Below are positions 1 to 8,889 of a stretch of DNA of 63,006 bases, piece after piece (the stretch's first letter is position 1; each line of letters starts with the position of its first letter). A program made the position numbers and the translations under genes. The DNA is from Spirochaetaceae bacterium (GTDB lineage Bacteria > Spirochaetota > Spirochaetia > Treponematales > Rectinemataceae): the NCBI GenBank assembly GCA_025356015.1, contig JANXYO010000121.1, positions 1-63,006 on the forward strand, in the 5' to 3' direction. Below the pieces are notes generated by a model, which worked only from the letters and a program-made list of their open reading frames with translations, was not told the origin of the DNA and ran no database searches.

Positions 1-119
1 GCCAGAGGCCCGCCGGTGGCGGCTACCAGGGCCAGGGCGGCGGCTACCAGGGCCAGAGGCCCGCCGGTGGCGGCTACCAGGGCCAGGGCGGCGGCTACCA
101 GGGCCAGAGGCCCGGTGGC
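1..119 (+). repeat. 51-bp coding tandem repeat in infB
   Basis: Two identical 51-base units (1-51 and 52-102) are followed by the start of a third that diverges after about 15 bases. Each unit encodes 17 residues rich in Gln, Gly and Tyr within the N-terminal arm of IF-2. The repeat stays in the infB frame, so it changes only the length of a flexible region. More degenerate copies of the Gly-Gly-Tyr theme continue to about position 440. The array may extend left of the window. Confidence 0.9.
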
Positions 120-2366
120 TATGGTCCTCCTCCTGGCGCCCAGGGCGGCGGTTACGGCGGGCAGAGGCCCGGCGGTTACAGCGGCGGACCTCCCGGTGCC
201 CAGGGCGGCGGTTATGGAGCTCCTCGTCCCGGTGGCTATCAGGGCCAGGGCGGCGGCTACGGCGGTCCGCCTCGTCCCGGCTACGGCGGCGGTCCACCCA
301 GACCCGGCTACCAAGGCCAGGGCGGCGGCTACGGCGGGCAGAGGCCCGGAGGCTATGGCGGCGGCCCGGGAAGACCCGGCGGCGGCTATGGCGGGCAGAG
401 GCCCGGCGGTCCCGGCGGCAGGCCGGGCGGCGGCCCGCCCACTATCGGCACAGGCAAGACAGCGGCGCGCAAGCCCATAAACAGGCGCAAGCCCTCATTC
501 AACAAGCGCGAGGACGAGGCCGAGAAGGCCCTCCAGCTCAAGAAAAAGGCCGAAGCCAGGGCGATGGCGATCCCCAAGGAGATCGACATCATGGAGACCA
601 TCTCGGTCTCCGAGCTCGCCAAGAAGATGAACATAAAGCCGGCCGAGCTCATCGCGAAGCTCATGGCCCTCGGCGTCATGGCCACAATCAACCAGAAGAT
701 CGACGCCGAGACGGCGACCATCCTCGCGAGCGAGTACGGCTGCACCGTCCACATAGTCTCCCTCTATGACGAGACTGTCATAGAGAAGGCCGAGGACCTT
801 CCGGCCGAGCTCATGCACCGCGGACCCATCGTCACGGTCATGGGCCACGTCGACCACGGTAAGACCAAGCTCCTCGACGCGATCCGCAAGACCGACGTCG
901 TGGCGGGAGAGTTCGGCGGGATCACCCAGCACATCGGCGCCTACCAGGTGGCGACGGCCAAGGGCCCCATCACCTTCCTCGACACCCCCGGCCACGCGGC
1001 CTTCACCAAGATGCGTGCCCGCGGCGCTGGCATCACCGACATCGTCGTCCTCGTCGTCGCGGCGAACGACGGCGTCATGCCCCAGACCAGGGAGGCCATC
1101 GACCACGCCAAGGCCGCCGGTGTCCCGATCATCGTCGCCCTCAACAAGATAGACCTCCCCGAGGCCAACCCCGACAGGGTCATGACCCAGCTCTCCGAGC
1201 TCGGCCTCATCCCCGAGGCCTGGGGCGGCACGACGATCTTCTGCCAGATATCTGCCCTGCAAAAGAAGGGCATCTCCGAACTCCTCGACGCGATCCTCCT
1301 CCAGGCCGAGGTTCTCGAGCTCACCGCCAACCCCGAGCGCCACGCAGAGGGCAAGGTGATCGAGTCCAGGATCGACCAGGGCCGCGGAATCGTGGCTACG
1401 ATCATTGTCGAGCGCGGGACCTTGAGGATAGGCGAGTCCTTTGTCGCGGGTATCTTCCCCGGCAAGGTGCGGGCCATGTTCAACGACAAGGGTGAGCGGA
1501 TCGACATCGCTCCCCCCTCGATGCCCGTCGAGGTCATAGGCTTCGAGGGCATGCCCAACGCCGGCGATCCCTTCGAGGTGGTCGAGGACGAGAAGTTCGC
1601 GCGCGCCATCTCCGACAAACGCCAGGAGCTCAAGAAGTACGAAGAGGGCAAGAACGTAAAGAAGGTCACCCTCGACAACCTCTACGACACGATCCACGCA
1701 GGGGCCGTCCAGGAGCTCAAGGTCATCATAAAGGGCGACGTCCAGGGCTCGGTCGAGGCGCTCAAGGGCCTCCTCGAGAAGCTCTCCACCAGCGAGGTAC
1801 GCCTGAACGTCCTGCGATCGGCGGCCGGCGCGATTTCCGAGGACGACGTCATGATGGCTTCGGCTTCGGATGCCATAATCCTCGGCTTTAACGTCAGGCC
1901 CAGCCCAGCGGCAAAGCTCCTCGCCGACCGGGAAAAGGTCGACATCCGCAAGTACAACATCATCTATCGCGCCCAGGAGGAGATCCAGAGGGCGATGGAA
2001 GGCATGCTCGCTCCGGAGTTCAAGGAGAACGAGATCGGCAAGGTGGAGGTCCGCGAGATCTTCAAGGTGCCGAAGATCGGCATCATCGCCGGTTCCTTCG
2101 TCCTCGAGGGCGTAGTGAGGCGCAACTGCCAGGTCCGCGTGATCCGCGACAGCATAGAGAAATTCCAGGGCAAGATCACCTCGCTCAGGCGTTTCAAGGA
2201 CGACGCGAAGGAAGTCCTCGCGGGCTTCGAGTGCGGCGTCGGCATCGAGAACTGCACCGACCTCCAGGCCGGCGACATCCTCGAGGTCTACGAGATGATC
2301 GAAGTTGCCCGCACCCTCGGCGCCGCCGTAGGCGGAGGGAGCGAGAATGGACGAGATAAGGCGTAG
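3..2366 (+). CDS. infB: Translation initiation factor IF-2 (5' truncated by window edge)
   Basis: IF-2 is the GTPase that brings initiator fMet-tRNA to the 30S subunit and promotes subunit joining. The frame is open from base 3, so the true start lies upstream; 787 codons are visible. Residues 1-145 are a low-complexity arm of Gly, Tyr, Gln, Arg and Pro built on a 17-residue repeat. A basic linker follows, then the IF2-N domain (about 200-250, SVSELAKKM). The GTPase carries GHVDHGKT near residue 280, then DTPGHAAF and NKID; domains II-IV complete the protein. It is the first gene of a run with rbfA, truB and ribF, and its end overlaps rbfA by 20 bases. The glycine/tyrosine-rich arm is unusual; IF-2 arms are more often Ala/Pro/Glu/Lys-rich. 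Confidence 0.97.
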   Translation, partial: QRPAGGGYQGQGGGYQGQRPAGGGYQGQGGGYQGQRPGGYGPPPGAQGGGYGGQRPGGYSGGPPGAQGGGYGAPRPGGYQGQGGGYGGPPRPGYGGGPPRPGYQGQGGGYGGQRPGGYGGGPGRPGGGYGGQRPGGPGGRPGGGPPTIGTGKTAARKPINRRKPSFNKREDEAEKALQLKKKAEARAMAIPKEIDIMETISVSELAKKMNIKPAELIAKLMALGVMATINQKIDAETATILASEYGCTVHIVSLYDETVIEKAEDLPAELMHRGPIVTVMGHVDHGKTKLLDAIRKTDVVAGEFGGITQHIGAYQVATAKGPITFLDTPGHAAFTKMRARGAGITDIVVLVVAANDGVMPQTREAIDHAKAAGVPIIVALNKIDLPEANPDRVMTQLSELGLIPEAWGGTTIFCQISALQKKGISELLDAILLQAEVLELTANPERHAEGKVIESRIDQGRGIVATIIVERGTLRIGESFVAGIFPGKVRAMFNDKGERIDIAPPSMPVEVIGFEGMPNAGDPFEVVEDEKFARAISDKRQELKKYEEGKNVKKVTLDNLYDTIHAGAVQELKVIIKGDVQGSVEALKGLLEKLSTSEVRLNVLRSAAGAISEDDVMMASASDAIILGFNVRPSPAAKLLADREKVDIRKYNIIYRAQEEIQRAMEGMLAPEFKENEIGKVEVREIFKVPKIGIIAGSFVLEGVVRRNCQVRVIRDSIEKFQGKITSLRRFKDDAKEVLAGFECGVGIENCTDLQAGDILEVYEMIEVARTLGAAVGGGSENGRDKA

Positions 2367-2814
2367 AAGGGTAGAGGAACAGATACGGGACGAGATCGCC
2401 GCCCTCATCATCGGGGGCGACGTCAAGGACCCGAGGGTGGGACCCTTCGTCTCGGTGACGAGGGTCGAGGCCGCGCGCGACCTCTCCACTGCCCGGGTCT
2501 TTGTCTCGAGCTTCGCGTCGGCCGTCCCCGCTGTATCGCCCGTGGGCAATACAGCCGCAGGACCCGCTGGCGGCACTTCCGCCCCTGCCGGGCCTTCTGT
2601 CCTGACCCCGACCGCGGAGCATCCAAAGGTCCACGAGCTCGATCCCGCCTTGGACAGGGCGGTCGAGGGACTGCAGAGCGCGGCCGGTTACATACAGGCT
2701 CAGGTGGCGAGGCGGATCAAGCTAAGGCTCACGCCAAGGCTCCACTTCATTCCTGACCGTGGCATAAAGGACGGCTTCGAGCTCAACGAGCGGATCAAGG
2801 GCCTATTTCCGTGA
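2347..2814 (+). CDS. rbfA: Ribosome-binding factor A
   Basis: RbfA binds the 30S precursor and is needed for late 16S rRNA 5'-end maturation. The 155-residue protein has the KH-like core: an N-terminal helix ([16 protein letters not shown]), the DPRVG strand, and a C-terminal part with LKLR/P-type residues ([14 protein letters not shown]). It is longer than usual because about 35 low-complexity residues (Ala, Pro, Gly, Thr, Ser; about 60-95) are inserted in the middle of the fold. The start lies inside infB, which suggests translational coupling. Confidence 0.93.
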   Translation: MDEIRRRRVEEQIRDEIAALIIGGDVKDPRVGPFVSVTRVEAARDLSTARVFVSSFASAVPAVSPVGNTAAGPAGGTSAPAGPSVLTPTAEHPKVHELDPALDRAVEGLQSAAGYIQAQVARRIKLRLTPRLHFIPDRGIKDGFELNERIKGLFP

Positions 2815-3728
2815 TCCCCGCCTCGGGTCTAAAGCCCCGATCCGGCATCCTTCTGTTGCGCAAGTCGCCGGGCCTCACTTCCTTCCAGGCGCTGAACCCG
2901 GTAAAGAGGGCCTTGGGCGGGGCCAAGGTGGGCCATGCGGGGACCCTCGACCGTTTCGCCGAGGGCCTCCTTGTCGTCCTAGTTGGCCAATATACTAGGC
3001 TCGTCCCCTACATAGTACCTGGCGAAAAGCTCTACCGTGGAGTCATCCGTTTTGGCTCGGAGACGAGCACCCTTGATCCCGAAGGAGAGTGCGTCGGCGA
3101 AGGCCCGGTCCCGAGCCGGGATGCGATCGAGACGGTCCTTCCGCGTTTCAGGGGCCGCATCATTCAGAGGCCCCCCGTCTTTTCGGCAGTCCACATCGAT
3201 GGCAAGCGAGCGTATCGCAGGGCCCTGGCCGGAGAGGTCGTGGATATGCCGGAGCGGGAGGTGGAGATCAGAGAGCTCCTGCTCGAGGGCTTCGCCGAGG
3301 GTGATGCCACCGTCACGGTGCGCTGTTCGGCGGGAACCTACATAAGGAGCCTCGCCAGGGACATCGGCCTCGCCTGCGGCACGAGGGCCCACCTCATCGG
3401 CCTCGTTCGCCTGGCGATCGGTCCCTTCCTCCTGGGGGAGGCCGTCGGGCCCGAGGACTTCGATCCTGATGTGCATCTGCGGGGCATTGGGGCCGAACTC
3501 GCACAGAGGATCGACCTCCCATCGTTTTTCCTCGCGGATGGTCTTGTCCCGCGCTTCATGAATGGCATGGCCATCGGCCCTGCCGACTTCAGACCACTGG
3601 GAACCCAGACGGCCATGGCCGAGGGGGAGCCCTCGGCTGTCTTCTCCGCGAACGACGCCCTTATCGGGCTTGTCGAGCTTGAGGAAGGCAGGGTGCGCTA
3701 CAGGGCCGTCCTCGGGAGCAGGGCATGA
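2811..3728 (+). CDS. truB: tRNA pseudouridine(55) synthase TruB
   Basis: TruB converts U55 in the T-loop of tRNAs to pseudouridine. The 305-residue protein has the catalytic motif GHAGTLDRFAEGLL with the nucleophilic Asp in GTLD. It also has the downstream RPPVFSAVHIDGKRAY segment and CSAGTYIRSLARDIG, all typical of TruB. The start is a GTG that overlaps the rbfA TGA stop (GTGA, 2811-2814), so it is read by coupling. The C-terminal part past residue 230 is divergent but of normal length. Confidence 0.95.
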   Translation: MIPASGLKPRSGILLLRKSPGLTSFQALNPVKRALGGAKVGHAGTLDRFAEGLLVVLVGQYTRLVPYIVPGEKLYRGVIRFGSETSTLDPEGECVGEGPVPSRDAIETVLPRFRGRIIQRPPVFSAVHIDGKRAYRRALAGEVVDMPEREVEIRELLLEGFAEGDATVTVRCSAGTYIRSLARDIGLACGTRAHLIGLVRLAIGPFLLGEAVGPEDFDPDVHLRGIGAELAQRIDLPSFFLADGLVPRFMNGMAIGPADFRPLGTQTAMAEGEPSAVFSANDALIGLVELEEGRVRYRAVLGSRA

Positions 3729-4531
3729 GGGTTGTGGACTGGGAGGACTTCGATCCCGAGGCCGGAGGCCGGGCGCTCGCCGCCGCGATTGGGGTCTTTG
3801 ACGGTCTTCACCTTGGGCATAGGGCCCTGATTGACCTGGTCCTTGCGAAGGAATCGATGCGCAGGGGCATCGTCACCTTCAGGGAGAACCCGAAGAAGCT
3901 CCTGCGCCCCGCGAGCTTTCACGGCAACCTTGTGACCCTCCGGCAGAAGCTCGAACTGCTTGAGTCGCTTGGTCTGGAAGTATGTGTGCTGATTGACTTT
4001 TCCGGGGATTTCAGTAGAATGGCCGGAAGGAAATTCCTTTCCCTGCTGCGTGAACGAGGCAAGCTCGGCTACGCCGCAGTGGGCTCCAATTTCCGTTGCG
4101 GTCACCGGCTCGATACCGGCGCCCACGAGCTCCGCGAGTATTTCGCGTCTCAAGGGGTCGAGGCCGAAATCCTCGATCCGGTGCTGCGGGCGGGCCATCC
4201 CGTCAGCTCGAGCCGCATCAGGAAGGCCGTCGCCGAGGGCAGGCTGGATGATGCCCGGGCGATGTTGGGCCGGGATTACGAGATCGACCTGAGGGAGAGC
4301 GGTCTGGAGACAGGGGGGAAGGGATCGCCGCGTTTCAGCGCGGGCGATGCCCAGGTCCTCCCTCCTGCCGGCCGCTACGAGGCTGAGCTCATAGCTGTTG
4401 GAGGGCAGAGGACCACCACGAGGGTCGTCTTCGGCGGCAAGGGATGGGAATTGGATGGTGGCGCCCAGGGCGAGGCGCCTCACGCGAGGCCTTTGGCGCT
4501 TCGCTTGGTAAAACCGGTATCAACAGAGTAG
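3725..4531 (+). CDS. ribF: RibF-type FAD synthetase, kinase domain reduced
   Basis: Bifunctional RibF phosphorylates riboflavin and adenylylates FMN to FAD. The N-terminal nucleotidyltransferase module is clear: GVFDGLHLGHR near residue 23, a GSNFRCGHR-type segment, and SSSRIR near residue 160. The C-terminal flavokinase module is not recognisable. After LGRDYEID there is no G-T-V-V / GFPTAN signature, and the protein ends at 268 residues where full RibF is about 300-315. It may therefore make FAD from FMN only, or carry a divergent kinase domain. Its ATG overlaps the truB stop (ATGA), placing it in the infB operon. Confidence 0.85.
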   Translation: MRVVDWEDFDPEAGGRALAAAIGVFDGLHLGHRALIDLVLAKESMRRGIVTFRENPKKLLRPASFHGNLVTLRQKLELLESLGLEVCVLIDFSGDFSRMAGRKFLSLLRERGKLGYAAVGSNFRCGHRLDTGAHELREYFASQGVEAEILDPVLRAGHPVSSSRIRKAVAEGRLDDARAMLGRDYEIDLRESGLETGGKGSPRFSAGDAQVLPPAGRYEAELIAVGGQRTTTRVVFGGKGWELDGGAQGEAPHARPLALRLVKPVSTE

Positions 4532-4546
4532 AAGGAGATAGAGAAG

Positions 4547-4816
4547 ATGGCGTTGACCAAAGCGGACAAGGCCCGAGTCGTGCTCGAGCACGGAAAGAGC
4601 GAAAAGAATACAGGCTCAACCGAGACCCAGATCGCCCTCCTCACCGAGCGCATCACCATGCTCACCGAGCACTTCAAGGTTCACAAGAAGGACACCAATT
4701 CGCGGCGCGGCCTGCTCATGCTCGTCGGCCAGCGCCGACGCCTGCTCAAGTACATGCAGCGGACGGATTTGGCCGGCTACCGTGGACTCATCGAGAAACT
4801 CAGCATTCGCAAGTGA
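4547..4816 (+). CDS. rpsO: 30S ribosomal protein S15
   Basis: S15 is a primary 16S rRNA-binding protein of the central domain of the 30S subunit. The 89-residue length is exact for the family and the hallmark segments are present: [15 protein letters not shown], a helix containing H-K-K-D, and [17 protein letters not shown]. An AAGGAG sequence precedes the ATG. It lies 15 bases after ribF and upstream of pnp, the usual rpsO-pnp pairing. Confidence 0.97.
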   Translation: MALTKADKARVVLEHGKSEKNTGSTETQIALLTERITMLTEHFKVHKKDTNSRRGLLMLVGQRRRLLKYMQRTDLAGYRGLIEKLSIRK

Positions 4817-4820
4817 AAGG

Positions 4821-4838
4821 GTCGCCCTGATGGGCGAC
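4821..4838 (+). other. Hairpin just after rpsO
   Basis: GTCGCCC (4821-4827) and GGGCGAC (4832-4838) form a perfect 7-bp stem with a TGAT tetraloop, three bases after the rpsO stop codon. There is no T-run, so it is not a classical terminator. In other bacteria the rpsO-pnp gap holds an RNase III site and a weak terminator; this stem could serve as a processing site or as protection of the rpsO 3' end. Confidence 0.6.
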
Positions 4839-4887
4839 GTCCGGAGTGGCGAAGGCCGTGCATCGCGGCAGCGCGCATCGGACCAGA

Positions 4888-4913
4888 AGGCCCGGCCGTC
4901 AAGGCACGGGCCT
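4888..4913 (+). terminator. Candidate weak terminator/attenuator before pnp
   Basis: AGGCCCG (4888-4894) and CGGGCCT (4907-4913) pair over a 12-base loop and are followed by the mildly T-rich ATTCGTATT. It lies 31 bases before the pnp start. It could be a partial terminator or a processing stem controlling pnp. The weak T-run makes full termination doubtful. Confidence 0.4.
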
Positions 4914-4944
4914 ATTCGTATTGGCGCATAACAAGAAGGAAGAC

Positions 4945-7164
4945 ATGGCGCACAAGCTATCATACAAGATCGGCACAGAGGAACTCATCCTAGAAACCGG
5001 CCGCATGGCCAAGCAGGCCAACGGCGCGGTATTCGCGACCTTCGGCGGGAGCGCGATCATCGCGACCGCCTGTTGCTCAGAAAAGGTGACCGAGGGACTC
5101 GATTTCGTCCCCCTCACCGTGGAATACAACGAGAAGTTCTACGCCGCGGGCAAGATCCCCGGCGGCTTCATCAAGCGCGAGACCCGCCCCAAGGACCGCG
5201 AGATCCTGGTCTCCCGCATCATCGACAGGCCCATGCGGCCCCTCTTCGACAAGGCTTTCGGCCGGGAGATCCAGGTAGTGCCGACCTGCATTTCCTTCGA
5301 CGGCGTGAACCCCCCCGACATCCTTGGCCTCATCGCGGCGAGCGCCGCGGTGACGATCTCCGACATCCCCTTCTCGGGTCCCATCGCCGGCGTACGCGTG
5401 TGCCTTGTCGACGAAGAGTATGTGGTCAACCCCACTCACGACCAGATCAAGAAGTCCAAGCTCGAGATCGTCGTCGCGGGCACCTCAGAGGGCATCACCA
5501 TGGTCGAGGGCCACGCCTCAGAGGCCTCCGAGGAGGAGATGCTCAAGGCGATCGAGACGGCCAAGAAGCCGATCGCCGAGATCTGCGCCCTGATCCTCAA
5601 GCTCAGGGAACTCGCCGGCAAGGACAAGCTTCCCCTCGCTCCCTTGAAGATCGTGCTCAACCGCAAGGCCGAGATCGAGGCCTATGCCCGCGGCCTCCTC
5701 CAGAGCGCCCTCTTCACGAAGGTCAAGCACGAGCGCGCCGCGGCTGTGTCGAAGGCCAAGAAGGACGCGGCCGCCAAGTTCGCCGACGCCCTCACCGACG
5801 AGATCCAGAAGAAGCTTTTCGATGCCCAGATCGAGGACCTTTGCTACGAGATCCTGCGCGGCGGCATCCTCGACAAGGGCATGCGCGTCGACGGCCGAGG
5901 TACCGAGGACATCAGGCCCATCAGCTGCGAGATCTCGGTGCTTCCCCGCACCCATGGCTCGGCCCTGTTCACCCGAGGAGAGACCCAGGCTCTCGGCGTG
6001 ACGACCCTCGGCACGGTCTTCGACGAGCAGATCCTCGACGACATCGAGGGCGACCGCCGCGACCGCTTCATGCTGCATTACAACTTCCCTCCCTTCTCGG
6101 TTGGCGAGGTTGGTCGCCTCGGGACTGGCCGGCGCGAGATCGGCCACGGCCACCTCGCCCGGCGCGCAATCGAGGAAGTCCTTCCGACCAAGGAAGCCTT
6201 CCCCTACACCGTGCGCGTCGTCTCCGAGGTCCTCGAGTCCAACGGCTCCTCCTCGATGGCCACAGTCTGCGCGGCGACCCTCTCCCTGCTCCAGGCAGGC
6301 GTGCCCCTCAAGATGCCGGTCGCCGGGATCGCGATGGGTCTCATCACCGACGGCTCGCGCTACGCAGTCCTCTCCGACATCCTCGGCGACGAGGACCACC
6401 TCGGCGACATGGACTTCAAGGTCGCCGGCTCCACCCGCGGCATCACGGCCTTCCAGATGGACATCAAGATCGCAGGGGTCTCCACCGAGATCCTCACCAA
6501 GGCCCTCGACCAGGCCAAGCGCGGCAGGATGCACATCCTTGGCATCATGGAGAAGACGATCTCCATCCCGGCGGCGGAGATCTCCATCTACGCGCCAAAG
6601 GTCGTCTCCACCAAGGTCGATGTCGAAAAGATCGGTGCGATCATCGGACCGGGCGGGAAGAACATCAAGGCGCTCTGCGAGATGTTCAGTGTCAAGATCA
6701 ACGTCGACGACGACGGCTCGGTGACAATCTACGGAGCCACCCAGAAGGCTGCCTACGATGCCAAGGATGCGATCATGGGCATCGTCGAGGACCCCGAGGT
6801 CGGCAGGATCTACGAAGGCACCGTCAAGCGGATCATGGACTTCGGCGCCTTCATCGAGATCCTCCCCGGCAAGGAAGGTCTTTGCCACATCTCCCGCCTC
6901 TCGAAGACGAGGGTGGAGCGCGTCAGCGATGTGATCCACGAGGGTGACAAGGTCAAGGTGAAGCTTCTCGAGGTCGACCGCCTTGGGCGGCTCAACCTCG
7001 CCCACGTCGATTCCCTCGACGAGAACGGCAACAGCCCGACGCCCGAGCACAGCGACCGCGGCCCGAGCGACCGGGGCGAGAGGCCCTCCTACGGCGACAG
7101 GCCGCGAGGCGACCGACCCGGCGGGGACAGGGGTCCGCGAAGGGATGATTCCCGGAGGCGTTAG
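4945..7164 (+). CDS. pnp: Polyribonucleotide nucleotidyltransferase (PNPase)
   Basis: PNPase degrades RNA 3' to 5' by phosphorolysis and acts in mRNA turnover. From the ATG at 4945 (MAHKLSYKIG) it is 739 residues; an upstream in-frame start at 4846 would add a non-family extension through the intergenic hairpins and is rejected. It has two RNase PH domains (SIMGERDGS-type GSSSMATVCAATLSL region near 435), a KH domain with IIGPGGKNIK near 570, and an S1 domain (EGTVKRIMDFGAFIEI) near 630. The last 45 residues are an Arg/Gly/Asp/Pro-rich disordered tail. It is followed after 2 bases by the M16 protease gene. Confidence 0.96.
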   Translation: MAHKLSYKIGTEELILETGRMAKQANGAVFATFGGSAIIATACCSEKVTEGLDFVPLTVEYNEKFYAAGKIPGGFIKRETRPKDREILVSRIIDRPMRPLFDKAFGREIQVVPTCISFDGVNPPDILGLIAASAAVTISDIPFSGPIAGVRVCLVDEEYVVNPTHDQIKKSKLEIVVAGTSEGITMVEGHASEASEEEMLKAIETAKKPIAEICALILKLRELAGKDKLPLAPLKIVLNRKAEIEAYARGLLQSALFTKVKHERAAAVSKAKKDAAAKFADALTDEIQKKLFDAQIEDLCYEILRGGILDKGMRVDGRGTEDIRPISCEISVLPRTHGSALFTRGETQALGVTTLGTVFDEQILDDIEGDRRDRFMLHYNFPPFSVGEVGRLGTGRREIGHGHLARRAIEEVLPTKEAFPYTVRVVSEVLESNGSSSMATVCAATLSLLQAGVPLKMPVAGIAMGLITDGSRYAVLSDILGDEDHLGDMDFKVAGSTRGITAFQMDIKIAGVSTEILTKALDQAKRGRMHILGIMEKTISIPAAEISIYAPKVVSTKVDVEKIGAIIGPGGKNIKALCEMFSVKINVDDDGSVTIYGATQKAAYDAKDAIMGIVEDPEVGRIYEGTVKRIMDFGAFIEILPGKEGLCHISRLSKTRVERVSDVIHEGDKVKVKLLEVDRLGRLNLAHVDSLDENGNSPTPEHSDRGPSDRGERPSYGDRPRGDRPGGDRGPRRDDSRRR

Positions 7165-7166
7165 GC

Positions 7167-8447
7167 GTGCTTGACATAATCCGCCTCCCCCGCGGCGCCG
7201 CCCTTGCGGCGGAGCACGCCGAGGGGGCGAGATCCTTCGCCGTGGGCTTCTGGTTTCCCCTGGGCTCTAGACACGAGGCCGCGCACGAGCGCGGCTTCGT
7301 GCACTTCGTCGAGCATATGGCCTTCAAGGGGACCTCACGCAGGAGCGCAGTGGCCCTTTCCAGAGAGATAGACAGGGTCGGTGGCTACATCAACGCCTTC
7401 ACCGACCGCGACTCGATCTGCCTCCACTGCCTCGTCCCCGCGGGCAGCTGGAGGCTCGCCCTCGACGTCCTTTCTGACATGGTCTTCTCCTCCCTGTTCG
7501 CCGAGGAGGACTTCGCGCGGGAGCGCGAGGTGATCGTGAGCGAGATTCTCTCCGCCCGAGACGATCCAGAGGAGTGCTCCCACGAGGAGCTTCTCGCAAG
7601 GATATGGCCTGGCGATCCGCTCTCGAGGAAGATCGCCGGGGAGCCCGAGGACATCGAAATGGCGACCCGGGCCGCGCTCTATGATTTTTACCGATCGACC
7701 CTCGTCCCGGGAGCCCTCCTTGTGACAGCGGCCGGGCCTGTGCAGCCCTCACAGGTCGCCGAGGAACTCGCTCGGATCCTTGAGGCGCCTGTCCTGGGTG
7801 ACAGGCCCGCGGCGAGTTCTCGCGGAGCCTCTTCCCCCCGTTTCGTGGCGGCGCGGGCCTACAGGAGCGCGGCCATGGAGCAGGTCAACTACTTCGAGGC
7901 GGTCCAGCTCGACCCGCCCTTCACCATGGACGACTACTACAGCCTCTCAGCCCTCAATGGCGCCCTCGGGGAGGCGGCCAGCTCGCGTCTCTTCCAGTCC
8001 CTGCGCGAGAAGCTGGGGCTCTGCTATTCGATCTACAGCGCCTTCAGTCTCGACTCGAGCGAATGCCTCTGGATGGCATCGGCCAATGTTTCCACCAAGC
8101 AGCTTCCCGAGCTGGCCCTCAGGCTGGGTCGCGAGCTCGATGAGGCAGGCTCTGGTGGCCTTGACGAGCGGGAGTGCGAGGACTCGGTGTCGAGGCTGGC
8201 GGGCTCCTTCGAGATCAACCTTGACGACCCGGATTTCCGGATGCGCAGGATGGCGAGGCAGATTTTCTTCGCCGGGAAGGCCCTGAGCATCGAGGAGACG
8301 AGGGCATGCATCGCGGCCGTGGGCGCTGATTCGATCAACGCGATGTGCTCACGGCTCCTGGCCGGGCGTGAGCGTGCAAGGTTCGCGTATGGGCGAAAGT
8401 CAGCCAGCGCAGCGAAGGCCCTGGGCCTCGAGGAGCTGCAGCCATGA
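7167..8447 (+). CDS. M16 (pitrilysin-family) zinc metalloprotease
   Basis: M16 enzymes are clam-shell peptidases that cut short peptides. This 426-residue protein has the inverted zinc motif [11 protein letters not shown] (HxxEH) near residue 48 and the third ligand region [10 protein letters not shown] downstream. The second half ([11 protein letters not shown] onward) is the inactive M16 C-terminal domain. The start is GTG at 7167, two bases after the pnp stop. Pairing of pnp with an M16 protease and dut is seen in several bacteria, but the physiological substrate cannot be read from the sequence. It has no signal peptide, so it is probably cytoplasmic. Confidence 0.9.
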   Translation: MLDIIRLPRGAALAAEHAEGARSFAVGFWFPLGSRHEAAHERGFVHFVEHMAFKGTSRRSAVALSREIDRVGGYINAFTDRDSICLHCLVPAGSWRLALDVLSDMVFSSLFAEEDFAREREVIVSEILSARDDPEECSHEELLARIWPGDPLSRKIAGEPEDIEMATRAALYDFYRSTLVPGALLVTAAGPVQPSQVAEELARILEAPVLGDRPAASSRGASSPRFVAARAYRSAAMEQVNYFEAVQLDPPFTMDDYYSLSALNGALGEAASSRLFQSLREKLGLCYSIYSAFSLDSSECLWMASANVSTKQLPELALRLGRELDEAGSGGLDERECEDSVSRLAGSFEINLDDPDFRMRRMARQIFFAGKALSIEETRACIAAVGADSINAMCSRLLAGRERARFAYGRKSASAAKALGLEELQP

Positions 8448-8884
8448 ATAAAGCCGTCGTCGTCATCACCCTCGAGCCGGGTGCGCAGGCCCCCAGCTAC
8501 CAGAGCGCCGGGAGCGCAGGCGCCGACCTGCGCGCCTTCCTCGACAAGCCAATCATTCTCGAGCCGGGCGAGCGAGCGGCCGTACCCACGGGAGTGAAGA
8601 TGGAGCTGCCTGAGGGCTACGAGGCCCAGGTTAGGCCACGGTCGGGGCTCGCGCTCAAGCACGGGATCGCCTGCCTCAACTCCCCCGGCACCATCGATTC
8701 GGACTACCGCGGCGAACTCAAGGTGATACTGGCAAACCTCGGTTCCGAGAGGGTGAGCATCGCCCCTGGCGACAGGATAGCCCAGCTCGTCGTTGCCCCG
8801 GTCGCGAGGGCGATTTTCGAGGAACGTGGCTCCCTCGGATCAACCGCCCGCGGCGAGGGCGGCTTCGGATCGACGGGACGCTAA
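8444..8884 (+). CDS. dut: Deoxyuridine 5'-triphosphate nucleotidohydrolase
   Basis: The enzyme hydrolyses dUTP to dUMP, keeping uracil out of DNA and supplying dTMP synthesis. All trimeric dUTPase motifs are present in 146 residues: AGADLRA (motif 1), [11 protein letters not shown] (2), [15 protein letters not shown] (3), GDRIAQLVV (4) and the P-loop-like C-terminal [11 protein letters not shown] (5). The ATG overlaps the M16 gene stop (ATGA). Confidence 0.97.
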   Translation: MNKAVVVITLEPGAQAPSYQSAGSAGADLRAFLDKPIILEPGERAAVPTGVKMELPEGYEAQVRPRSGLALKHGIACLNSPGTIDSDYRGELKVILANLGSERVSIAPGDRIAQLVVAPVARAIFEERGSLGSTARGEGGFGSTGR

Positions 8885-8889
8885 GGCCG

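Noticed and set aside
1-119. Possible CRISPR-like array from the 51-base repeats
   Set aside because: Units are directly abutting with no spacers and keep the infB frame.
495-2576. A 693-codon open frame antisense to infB
   Set aside because: Composition is Leu/Asp/Gly/Val/Arg-biased with no motif; infB on plus has intact IF-2 domains.
4846-4944. N-terminal extension of PNPase
   Set aside because: The extra residues pass through the intergenic hairpins and do not belong to the family; a normal start lies at 4945.
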